Source of the DNA: Acidobacteriota bacterium
GTDB lineage: Bacteria > Acidobacteriota > Blastocatellia > Pyrinomonadales > Pyrinomonadaceae
DNA length: 64,000 nucleotides
Assembly: GCA_020199775.1 (NCBI GenBank)
Contig: JAIVJZ010000008.1
Span: 29,343-93,342, forward strand
Reading direction: 5' to 3'
This document shows, one piece after another, positions 35,864 to 43,870 of the stretch (position 1 is its first letter; each line of letters opens with the position of its first letter). Both the position numbers and the translations under genes were made by a program. The notes under the pieces are model-generated. The model made no database searches. It was given only the letters and a program-made list of their open reading frames with translations, and was not told the origin of the DNA.

Positions 35864-37183
35864 ATGAAAGACCAGATCAAGACCATCGAACTTCGTGCGG
35901 CGTGGGGGCGCGTGTTGTTGCTCGTGCCGGTGGCGTTGATGGCGCTCTGCGTGTGGTACGGGATGCGCTGGTGCGTGGGGAACACGATGGCGGAGTGGCT
36001 GCCGGACATCAACGCCGCCGAGGCCGCGACGCGGCTCGCGCCGGGTGATCCGCAGGCGCACTTCACGGTTGCGCGCCTGCGCGAGCGGAGTTTTCTGCCG
36101 GAAGAGTTGCCGGAGGCCGTGCGGCATTACGAGGAGGCGGCGCGCCTGTCGCCGAACGACTTCCGCTACTTCATGGAGTTGGGGCGCGTGCGCGGGCTCG
36201 TCGGCGACACGCGCGGGAGCGAAGCGGCTCTGCGTCACGCCGTCGAACTCGCCCCGACCTACCCGGAGCCGCGCTGGTATCTCGGAAACCTGCTGCTCAG
36301 GCAGGGGCGCGCCGCAGAGGCGTTCGCGGAGTTGCGTCGCGCGGGCGAGGCGAGCCCCGGAAAATTCCTGCCACAGGTGATCGAACTGTCCTGGCGTTAC
36401 TACGACGCGGACGTGCCGTCGGTGCTCGCGGCGGTCGGCAACTCGGCGCGCGCGCGCGGCCAGTTGATGGAATATTTGATCAACCTGAAACGCCTGGACG
36501 ACGCGCGGCAGTTGTGGGAGGGCTTCAACGCAGAGGAGCGCAAGCTCGTCAGCGCGACGGGCGAAAAGTTGTTGCTGCGTTTTCTCGAAGCGAAACGCTT
36601 CCACGACATGCTCGCGCTGCACAGGGAACTCGCCGCGATGGGCGGCACGCCGACCGAGGCCGCGCCCGAAAGGCTCACGAACGGCGGTTTCGAGTCGGCG
36701 GTCGGCGCGCCGGGACGGAACCCGTTCGAGTGGCAGGTCGTGCCGCTCGCGGGCGTGCAGATAGGACTCGACGAGCGCGTGCGACGGGAAGGCGCGCGCA
36801 GTCTCCGCATCGCCTTCAACTCGACGAACACGATCAGCTTCAGAAACATCTCGCAACTCGTGACGGTTGAACCGCAAACGCGCTACCGGCTCGAATACTA
36901 CGTGCGGAGGGAAGATTTGAAGGGCGAGGCGACGCTCGTCACACAGATCGTTGACGCGGGGCAACCGGATCGCGTGCTCGCCTCCGCGCCGCCGCTCGCC
37001 GCGGGGACGGCCGACTGGCAAGCGGTCGCACTCGATTTCACGACGGGCGCGGCGACGCAAGGCTTAACGCTGCGCGTCGTCAGCCCGCAATGCCCGTCCG
37101 CCATTTGCCCCATTTTCGGAAAAGTCTGGTATGACAACTTCAACCTCCAACGCCTCGACGGCGGAGCTGCCGCCAACGGATGA
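35864..37183 (+). CDS. Membrane-anchored TPR protein with C-terminal carbohydrate-binding-like domain
   Basis: 439 residues. A single N-terminal membrane segment (VLLLVPVALMALCVWYGM) anchors it. Residues ~55-200 are TPR-like helices (DPQAHFTVARLRERS, RHYEEAARLSPNDFRYF, ALRHAVELAPTYPEPRWYLG). From ~265 comes a beta-rich module (NGGFESAVGAPGRNPFEWQ, RIAFNSTNTISFRNI, YRLEYYVR) like CBM4/9-type glycan-binding domains. It probably sits on the periplasmic side and helps polymerisation or export. It overlaps the O-antigen ligase gene by 53 bp, tying their expression. Confidence 0.78.
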   Translation: MKDQIKTIELRAAWGRVLLLVPVALMALCVWYGMRWCVGNTMAEWLPDINAAEAATRLAPGDPQAHFTVARLRERSFLPEELPEAVRHYEEAARLSPNDFRYFMELGRVRGLVGDTRGSEAALRHAVELAPTYPEPRWYLGNLLLRQGRAAEAFAELRRAGEASPGKFLPQVIELSWRYYDADVPSVLAAVGNSARARGQLMEYLINLKRLDDARQLWEGFNAEERKLVSATGEKLLLRFLEAKRFHDMLALHRELAAMGGTPTEAAPERLTNGGFESAVGAPGRNPFEWQVVPLAGVQIGLDERVRREGARSLRIAFNSTNTISFRNISQLVTVEPQTRYRLEYYVRREDLKGEATLVTQIVDAGQPDRVLASAPPLAAGTADWQAVALDFTTGAATQGLTLRVVSPQCPSAICPIFGKVWYDNFNLQRLDGGAAANG

Positions 37184-38696
37184 AACGCCGTTCGCACCCG
37201 ACCCGTCGGCGGGCGCGAACGCGCCCCCGGTGAGGCCGGAGCGTCCCGCGCGGAGCGTGAGCGCGCCCGAGCCGCACACACTCGCGAGTCGCTTTATCGT
37301 CCTCACGCTCTGTCTCGCGGTGATGCTCTCGACGCTCGCCTTCGGCACGACTCATCCGTGGTCGCTCGGCTTCTTTCAGTTGGGCGCGGGGTTGGTCGTC
37401 ATCCTCTGGGCGGTTGACGCATGGCGGACGCGCCGCCTGCGCCTGAGTCGCAACCTGTTGCAGTTGCCGCTCGTCGGCCTGTTCGTCGTCGGGCTGGTGC
37501 AGTTGCTCCCCCTCGGCGGCGCGGGCGAAGCGGTCGGCGGGCTGACGAACGCGCCCGCGCGCGCTCTGACGCTCGACCCCTACGCGACGCGCTTTGTCCT
37601 GCTCCAACTCGGTTCGCTCATCATCTATTTCTGCGCCGCGCTCGTCTACACGGACAGCCCCGGCCGCCTGCGCCTGTTCGTGCGCGTCGTGACGATCTTC
37701 GGCTTCCTGCTCGCGCTCTTCGGCATGTTCCAGTACTTCACCAACCCCTCGCAGATTTACTGGTTTCGCCAGCCGAAGTTCGCCATCCCTTTCGGCCCCT
37801 TCGTCAATCGCCACCACTTCGCAGGCTACATGGAACTCACGCTCGCGCTCCCGCTCGGCCTGCTCGTCTCCGGCGCGATAGCCGTCGAGCGTCGCCTGCT
37901 CTACATCTTCGCCGTCGTGATCATGAGCGCGGCGCTCGTGCTGACGGGCTCGCGCGGCGGCATCCTCAGTCTCGGCGCGGAGGTGTTGTTCGTGGCGGCC
38001 ATCGCGGGGCTGGTGCGGCGCCAGAAGAGCAAGGGCGAAGCGGAGGAGGGCGAGGCGGCGCGGTCGCGCGTGCGCGCCGCGCTGGTGCGTGTCGGGATCG
38101 GCTTCGCGCTCGTCGTCGCGTTGCTGGCGGGCGCGGTCTGGCTCGGCGGCGAAGAATCACTCGCGCGCCTGTTCGGCACCGTCAGCGCGGACGACCCGAC
38201 TTCCGGGCGCGTGCAGTTCTGGCAAGGAACGTGGGGCGCGATCAAAGAGTATCCGTTGCTCGGCGCGGGACTCGGCGCGTTCAGCGTCGTCTATACGCGG
38301 CACGACGTTTTGAACGGCGAGACCCGACTCGAACAGGCGCACAACGACTACTTGCAGATTCTCTCGGACGCCGGAATCGTCGGCGGCGCGCTCGGCCTGT
38401 TCTTCATCCTGATGCTTTTCCGCTACGGCTTCTCGCGCATCAACGCGCGCGACAAGTTCCGGCGCGGCGTGGCGGCGGGCGCGCTCGCCGGTTGTTTCGC
38501 CGTGCTCGTCCACAGCTTCTTCGATTTCTCGCTGCACATGACTTCCAACGCGCTGCTCTTTCTCTTGCTCGCCGCGCTCGCCACCCTGAACGGGCGCGTC
38601 GAAGAACCCGACACCAAACGCCGCTCGCGGCGCGGACGCCGCAGCCGCAGCACTCCGAGCGCGGGGACGGCCGACGGGGAGGCACGCGCGGCTTGA
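37131..38696 (+). CDS. O-antigen ligase/polymerase family protein (Wzy_C)
   Basis: 521 residues with about ten membrane segments and a ~40-residue proline-rich cytoplasmic N-terminus. FVNRHHFAGYMEL, GSRGGILSL and especially LEQAHNDYLQILSDAGIVG carry the Wzy_C/WaaL periplasmic-loop motif in which histidine is required for transfer of the glycan from undecaprenyl diphosphate. The C-terminal tail is basic (RRSRRGRRSR). GGAAAAG lies ahead of the ATG, inside the upstream gene. Whether it polymerises or ligates cannot be told from sequence. Confidence 0.9.
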   Translation: MTTSTSNASTAELPPTDETPFAPDPSAGANAPPVRPERPARSVSAPEPHTLASRFIVLTLCLAVMLSTLAFGTTHPWSLGFFQLGAGLVVILWAVDAWRTRRLRLSRNLLQLPLVGLFVVGLVQLLPLGGAGEAVGGLTNAPARALTLDPYATRFVLLQLGSLIIYFCAALVYTDSPGRLRLFVRVVTIFGFLLALFGMFQYFTNPSQIYWFRQPKFAIPFGPFVNRHHFAGYMELTLALPLGLLVSGAIAVERRLLYIFAVVIMSAALVLTGSRGGILSLGAEVLFVAAIAGLVRRQKSKGEAEEGEAARSRVRAALVRVGIGFALVVALLAGAVWLGGEESLARLFGTVSADDPTSGRVQFWQGTWGAIKEYPLLGAGLGAFSVVYTRHDVLNGETRLEQAHNDYLQILSDAGIVGGALGLFFILMLFRYGFSRINARDKFRRGVAAGALAGCFAVLVHSFFDFSLHMTSNALLFLLLAALATLNGRVEEPDTKRRSRRGRRSRSTPSAGTADGEARAA

Positions 38697-38704
38697 CCGG
38701 CACG

Positions 38705-38836
38705 CTGCCGACAGTCAGTCGGCGGTCGTCAATAGTCGTCAATAGTTTTTAGCCCCCGGTCAATCGCTCAATTCTATCTTTAGCGTTTCGCGCGGCAAGC
38801 ACATGCGACGGGTTACTGACAACTGACGACCGGCAG
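38705..38836. repeat. Heptamer-containing inverted repeat 4 (degenerate)
   Basis: Right arm (38813-38836) read in reverse is CTGCCG-GTCGTCA-GTTGTCA-GTAA. The left side has CTGCCG at 38705 and GTCGTCA twice (38726-38745, separated by ATA). Pairing is partial and the loop is long (~70 bp). It lies between the ligase and the acyl-CoA ligase genes and resembles a decayed member of the same element type. Confidence 0.5.
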
Positions 38837-38849
38837 CTTTACTTATTCT

Positions 38850-40742
38850 ATGAACGGAACATCTCAAACACCTCTCGCCGCGCAGGCGACGACGCTGCCG
38901 GGAATTTGTCTCGACGCTTTGCGGCGGCACTCGAAGCCCGACGCGCTGAATCAGAAGCGCGGCGGCGAGTGGGAACACATCGCGGCGTCGTCGGTCGCGG
39001 CGCGCGTGCGCGCCGTCGCGTTGGGGCTCGCGTCTCTCGGCGTGCGCGCGGGCGACCGCGTCGCGCTCTTGTCGGAGAACCGCCCCGAATGGTCAATCAC
39101 AGACCTCGCCATCCTCAGTCTCGGCGCGGTGAACGTGCCCATCTACACGACGCAGGCCGTCGAGCAGGTGCGCTACATCCTGTCGGATTCCGAGGCGCGC
39201 GTGCTGTTCGTCTCCGGGAAAAAAGTTTACCGCCACGCACGCGCCGGGGTCGAAGGCTACGGCCGCATCGAGCGTCTGATCTTCTTCGACGCGGAAGACG
39301 CCGCCGGTCAGCCGGACGCCTCGACGCTCGAAGCCGTGGAGCATGCGGGCGCGGAGCGCGACCGCAGAGACCCCACGGAGTTTGAACGCCTGCTCGGCGC
39401 GATTCAGCCCGACGATCTCGCGACGATCATTTATACCTCCGGCACGACGGGCGAGCCGAAGGGCGTCATGCTCACGCACACGGCCTTCGTCTCGAACGTT
39501 CTCGCCATCACGAGCGCGCTCCCGGTCTGCCCGGACGACGTGTCGCTCTCCGTCCTCCCGCTCTCGCACATCTTCGAGCGCACGGTCTTCTACGTCTTCT
39601 GCTGGAACGGCGTCGCGGTCTATTACGCGCCCTCCGTGGATCAACTCGGAGAGTACCTGCGCGAGGTGCGCCCGACGATCATGACGGCCGTGCCGCGCCT
39701 GTTCGAGAAGGTCTATCACCGCATCGTGAAGAAGGGCACGTCGGCGCGAGGGTGGCGGCGGAAGTTGTTCACGTGGGCTTTAGAGACGGGCAAGAGTTAC
39801 GCGGAGTTGGTTGACAGGCGAGAGCGCGTGCCGCCGCTTCTGGAGTTGCAACAGACAATCGCGAGCCGCCTCGTCTTCTCGAAATGGCGCGAGGGCGTGG
39901 GCGGCCGCCTGCGCTTTTTCGTGTCGGGCGGCGCGCCCTTGTCGCCCGCGCTCTCCTACGCGTTTCTCGCGGCGGGCATCCCCATCCTGCAAGGCTACGG
40001 CATGACCGAGACGTGCGTCACTTCGGCCAACCGCCCCGAAGACAACAAGGTCGGCTCAATCGGCCTGCCGTTCCCCGGCATCGAGATGCGTCTGGACGAG
40101 TCGGGCGAGATTCTCGTGCGCGGCCCGAACGTCATGCGCGGCTATTACGAGCACCCGCGCGAGACCGGTGAAGTGTTGGACGCCGCAGGCTGGTTCAAGA
40201 CCGGCGATGTCGGCTACAGAGACGAGCACGGCCACTTCTTCATCACGGACAGGAAGAAGGAACTGTTCAAGTTGTCGAACGGCAAATACATCGCCCCGCA
40301 GCAACTCGAAAGCCTGATCAAGCAGAGCGCGCTCGTCAATCAGGTGGTCGTCGTCGGCGCGGGGCGCAAGACGCCCGCCGCGCTCATCGTGCCCGACTGG
40401 GAGGCTCTGCGGGGCGCGCTCGCCGACGCCGCGGACGCGAAGGAGTCAAAGGAGCCGGAGGGACGAAAGAAGTCCGGCCGGAGCGAACCTGTCGCGCTCA
40501 GCCGCGACCCGGCGGCCGTCAAACTCGTGCAGCGCGAGGTCGCAGCCCTGACCGCGTCGCTCCACGACTACGAGCGCGTGCGCCGCGTCGCGCTGCTGCC
40601 CGAAGAGTTTTCGATTGACGGCGGCGAGATGACGCCGACGCTCAAGATCAAGCGGCGTGTGATTGACGAAAAGTTCGGCGCGTTGATTGACGAAATTTAC
40701 GACGGCGCGAATCTCGCCGGAAGCACGTCGAAAGACGAGTAG
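38850..40742 (+). CDS. Long-chain acyl-CoA synthetase (AMP-forming)
   Basis: 630 residues. YTSGTTGEPKGVMLTH (from residue 195) is the P-loop-like AMP-binding motif; QGYGMTETCVTSANR and GHFFITDRKKELFKLSNGKY are the adenylate-forming A5/A8 motifs, the last with the long-chain LACS form. It activates a fatty acid to acyl-CoA. In a glycan cluster it might feed acylation of the polysaccharide or lipid anchor, or it may be ordinary fatty-acid metabolism. A lysine- and glutamate-rich insert at ~525-550 is unusual. Inverted repeat 4 lies just upstream. Confidence 0.92.
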   Translation: MNGTSQTPLAAQATTLPGICLDALRRHSKPDALNQKRGGEWEHIAASSVAARVRAVALGLASLGVRAGDRVALLSENRPEWSITDLAILSLGAVNVPIYTTQAVEQVRYILSDSEARVLFVSGKKVYRHARAGVEGYGRIERLIFFDAEDAAGQPDASTLEAVEHAGAERDRRDPTEFERLLGAIQPDDLATIIYTSGTTGEPKGVMLTHTAFVSNVLAITSALPVCPDDVSLSVLPLSHIFERTVFYVFCWNGVAVYYAPSVDQLGEYLREVRPTIMTAVPRLFEKVYHRIVKKGTSARGWRRKLFTWALETGKSYAELVDRRERVPPLLELQQTIASRLVFSKWREGVGGRLRFFVSGGAPLSPALSYAFLAAGIPILQGYGMTETCVTSANRPEDNKVGSIGLPFPGIEMRLDESGEILVRGPNVMRGYYEHPRETGEVLDAAGWFKTGDVGYRDEHGHFFITDRKKELFKLSNGKYIAPQQLESLIKQSALVNQVVVVGAGRKTPAALIVPDWEALRGALADAADAKESKEPEGRKKSGRSEPVALSRDPAAVKLVQREVAALTASLHDYERVRRVALLPEEFSIDGGEMTPTLKIKRRVIDEKFGALIDEIYDGANLAGSTSKDE

Positions 40743-40871
40743 GGCGCGGAGATTATAAGTCGAATCGTCGGAGAGAGAAGTCGGGCGCAGACGGAGGCGG
40801 GGCGGGGAGAGAATTAGCTTGAGCGAATCAGCGTGAGCGAGTGTTTGACGCGGGCGGCTTAATGGCAAACC

Positions 40872-41195
40872 CTAGGCGTCGGTTAATGATAATCGGTCGC
40901 GTTCGTAGAGAATCTCCACGGCGCGCCCGGCGGCGCTCGTCGAGACGGAGAGCAAATCTTTGGCGAGGCGGTAGAGCGCGAAAGGGATTTTGACCGACGG
41001 GCAGACGGTCGCGCCGGTAGGCGGAAACTTGGAGAGCAGGTAGAGTTCGGCGTCGCAGAAGTCGCAGGCGTCCAGATGCGCCGTCAACTGCTGCCGCACT
41101 TCGCGCGCGAGCGTCGCCCGCGTGTAGCTGATGAGCATTTCGGCGGACGGGCAGGTTTTGTGTTTGCAAAATTTGGCTGTGCTGACAGAACCCAT
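40872..41195 (-). CDS. Small zf-HC2 protein (possible anti-sigma-type zinc finger)
   Basis: 107 residues on the minus strand, with GAAGGAGAAG before the start. HLDACDFCDAEL is the H-x3-C-x2-C zinc-binding motif of anti-sigma-factor N-terminal domains (zf-HC2), preceded by a short helical segment. There is no membrane segment, so it would be a cytoplasmic sensor or adaptor rather than a transmembrane anti-sigma factor. It is divergent from the HTH protein at 42109 across a 913-bp region, which hints at a regulatory pair, but partnership is inference. Confidence 0.7.
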   Translation of the reverse strand: MGSVSTAKFCKHKTCPSAEMLISYTRATLAREVRQQLTAHLDACDFCDAELYLLSKFPPTGATVCPSVKIPFALYRLAKDLLSVSTSAAGRAVEILYERDRLSLTDA

Positions 41196-42108
41196 GGTTC
41201 TTCTCCTTCTTCATCGCCGACCGAGCCTAACGGTCTAACTATCAGTCCGAACCGAATTGCCGCAGACTCTTGTCGAAGCGCGCCGCACGTCTAAAAGGCA
41301 CAGCACGAACAGGCCGAGGACGACTGACGAGGTGGGAGGCGCAGCCGTAAAAACCCTTGTCAATTGGGCGCTTCGCTTGGTCTTTAAAGAGAAATCGTTA
41401 ATAGCCGCGAAGTTCCACAACCGGGAGCGGCGCAAAGTCGATTTCCTCCTTTTTTTCAACGTCTTGGGGGGAGTGTAAAAAGATGTTGCTCATTCTGCGG
41501 GTAGCTGCTAGTATTATTTTGTCGTCGGGAGACGCGATAGTTTCCTGACTTCCCTTCGTGGCTGACCGCGCCTGTTCCCCTTTGCGGTCATCTGGCACGG
41601 TCGATCCAGATTAGCACTACCACACAGAGCATGCGGTCTGATACACTTTTCGGTCTCTCCCCGAAACCTAGGAAGCGCGAGCCTTCTTTGCGCGAAGTAT
41701 CACGGCGCGTGTACTGCTCTTAAGGGATCGCCCCGATTCGCGATCCTTCGAGTCTCTGGCCTGCGACAGTAAAGGTTGCTTATTGCGTTTCACGCCCCTC
41801 CCATAGATAATGAGCGACAATTCGATTAGAGGTGAACAGAGAATCGAGCAGGTGGAGCTTTGACAGTTTGGGTGTTGCCCGTCCGGCAGGCTAACGGCTC
41901 GCCGCGGCGACGGCAACTTGGGTGAGAGGCCACGCGACGCGTCAGACGGTTCGGCCGCCGAGCGTGCCCGGAGAAACCTTCAACGCATGCGCCTTCAAGC
42001 GTAGGGGAGCGACACAGCCGCATCCAGCCTCTTGTGGAAAACTTGCCTGAAGCAAATCGCCTCACAGTGCCCGCCCGAATCTTAGCCTGATAGACACTAC
42101 TTAATAAC
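41196..42108. other. 913-bp hairpin-rich intergenic region (possible structured RNA or complex promoter)
   Basis: The largest gap in the window, less GC-rich than its surroundings, between the divergent zf-HC2 and HTH genes. No protein-like frame is convincing. Good hairpins: TGACCGC/GCGGTCA (41563-41590), TTTCGG/CCGAAA (41648-41666), GGATCGC/GCGATCC (41725-41746) and GTTGCC/GGCAAC with an added GTC/GAC pair (41874-41917). None is followed by a U-tract. I could not match it to rnpB, tmRNA, SRP RNA or a known riboswitch. Confidence 0.5.
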
Positions 42109-43338
42109 ATGGCTGCAACATCCGCCGATCATAATCACCCATTCGATAAACACATGACCAGCGCTACCGAAGAAGAGTTGCACGCGCCGGCACAGCAGGC
42201 TTCGTCTGCCGTCGCCGAACGCCCCGCGCGCGTGACGAACGCGCACTGGGTTGATTCCCTGCGCCGCTCCGACGTGACGCGTCTCTGGACTGAACTCCAC
42301 CGCATCGTCTGTAGCCACCCGCTGGTGCGCGCCTCGCACAGCGCGGGTCTGCTGGTCGAAGGCGGGGAGCGCGGCAACGCTTACGTCGACCTGACGCAAG
42401 AACTGTTCGTCACGCTGCTCAGCAAGGCGCGTTTCCAACACTATCTTGAGACGGCGATGACCGACGCCGAGATTGAATGTGAAATCAGCCAGATCGAACT
42501 GACCAATCTGCTGACGGCCGAACTGCGCAAGCGTCACCCGGAATCCTACCGCCTCGCCCGCCGCATCTCCACCATCATCCAGTCGAGCGCGAACTTCCGA
42601 CGCTTCGACGGCGGCGCGGGCAACGTCGAGGACGAACCGCACCGGCGGCTCGCGGATCGCGTCTACGGGCTCAGCGAATGGCTGGCCGCCAAGCCGCGCC
42701 GCAACTCTCAGGATTTGGAGCAGCGCATCCAGATGATCCCCGTCCACCAGCGCGACACGCGCATGGTCGGTTGCACGGGCGACTCGCAGATCATCATCAG
42801 CAACTCCGATCTCGAAGACTTGATCATCTCCATCCTCGAAGCGGCGGACGCGCCCGTGGACGTGCGCAGTTTGCGCAGCCTCGTGATGTCGCGCCTGCCC
42901 GTGATGGACATTTACCTCGTGCCGCTCGGCGGCGGCGACGACGAAGAGAACGGCCGCATCTTCGAGCCGGTTGACGGGCGCGAGAATCCCGAACAGGGGT
43001 TGCTGCGCCGCGAGTCCGAGCAGGAGGCCGTCGGCTACGTCGATATTTTCCTGCGCGCGCTGCACACCAGCGTGCGCGGCAAAACCAAACAGTACGACCG
43101 CATGCTCGGCGTCCTCTGGCACTGCTACTTGAGCCCCGATCACGTCACCCAACTCGAAGCCGCCGCGCGCCTCGGCGTCTCCGATTCGCTCGTCTCGGAC
43201 TACCGGCGACGCATCGAGCAGGAGTTGCGCGCTCTGGCCTTCGGCGAGATCGAACAGGCGCGACGCTTCGAGACTTCTTTGCGCGAGCGCGTGCGCGCGC
43301 TCGTGCTCGACGGCGAGGAAGAGCATGTGGCGGTTTAA
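42109..43338 (+). CDS. Unrecognised regulator-like protein with C-terminal helix-turn-helix
   Basis: 409 residues, soluble, acidic. I do not recognise the family. An N-terminal helical part (VTNAHWVDSLRRSDVTRLWTEL), a YVDLTQELFVTLLSKARF segment and a C-terminal LEAAARLGVSDSLVSDYRRRIEQEL helix-turn-helix are visible; the last resembles sigma-70 region 4 or the DNA-binding end of a sigma-like regulator. There is no clear Shine-Dalgarno sequence. With the divergent zf-HC2 gene it could form an unusual sigma/anti-sigma-like switch for the polysaccharide genes; this is inference. Confidence 0.65.
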   Translation: MAATSADHNHPFDKHMTSATEEELHAPAQQASSAVAERPARVTNAHWVDSLRRSDVTRLWTELHRIVCSHPLVRASHSAGLLVEGGERGNAYVDLTQELFVTLLSKARFQHYLETAMTDAEIECEISQIELTNLLTAELRKRHPESYRLARRISTIIQSSANFRRFDGGAGNVEDEPHRRLADRVYGLSEWLAAKPRRNSQDLEQRIQMIPVHQRDTRMVGCTGDSQIIISNSDLEDLIISILEAADAPVDVRSLRSLVMSRLPVMDIYLVPLGGGDDEENGRIFEPVDGRENPEQGLLRRESEQEAVGYVDIFLRALHTSVRGKTKQYDRMLGVLWHCYLSPDHVTQLEAAARLGVSDSLVSDYRRRIEQELRALAFGEIEQARRFETSLRERVRALVLDGEEEHVAV

Positions 43339-43406
43339 AACCAAGCGGTGAGCGGAGTCTGAATCTCTCACCAGACGATAGGGTAAGCGGTGACACGTTT
43401 GGTTTC

Positions 43407-43786
43407 GTGCGCCGCTTCATTTTCATAGGGGCGAAGGGTGTGCTGGAACAACTGCGCAGGGCTGAACTGGAAGTGCTCAAGGGCTGGCTGCGCCCTGACA
43501 TGAGAATTCCGAAGATCGGCGGGGGCAGCGGCTTTCAGGCCGGCGTGGTGGCCTCTCGGGGCGACGAGTTGATGTCCATCGATCCGCCGGAACGCCCCTT
43601 CCCGTTGTCTTACCTGTTCCCCGTGGCCGATTACGACGGCGTCAACATCCCCGCGCCGGACGCGAGCTTCGATCTCATCTCGTCGGCGATGAACTCTTCG
43701 ATAACGGCTACGCGCTGTTCCCGAATATCTCCGTCGAGCGGCGGCGGGAACTGTCGCGCCTGTTCAGTTCCGCCCGTCTCGTTTAG
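43407..43786 (+). pseudogene. Broken SAM methyltransferase (N-terminal remnant joined out of frame to a second fragment)
   Basis: From GTG 43407, about 95 residues look like a class I methyltransferase start (RAELEVLKGWLRPDM, IGGGSGFQAGVVASRGDEL, FPVADYDGVNIPAPDASFDLI). Around 43685 the coding character moves to another frame, giving DELFDNGYALFPNISVERRR and ending at TAG 43786. The middle and C-terminal catalytic parts of a ~240-residue enzyme are missing, so an internal deletion plus frameshift is likely. Whether the tail belongs to the same ancestral gene is uncertain. Confidence 0.7.
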
Positions 43787-43870
43787 GTGATGAACAAACT
43801 CGACTCTTAAGAAGTACGGAGAAAGTGTCTGACCGGGGTCGAAATTTTGCGTCCGCCCGGAACAACAGTC

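Noticed and set aside
40820..40840. Further heptamer element (TGAGCGA-ATCAGCG-TGAGCGA)
   Set aside because: Only two copies with a 14-base period and no inverted arm; too weak to add to the family.
41398..41598. Small minus-strand protein gene in the 913-bp gap
   Set aside because: Reads as plausible amino acids but has no recognisable motif and overlaps the hairpin-rich region; not enough to call.
41820..41930. Known ncRNA or riboswitch (SRP RNA, tmRNA, RNase P RNA, cobalamin or c-di-GMP riboswitch)
   Set aside because: Consensus cores for these classes could not be found; only generic hairpins are visible.
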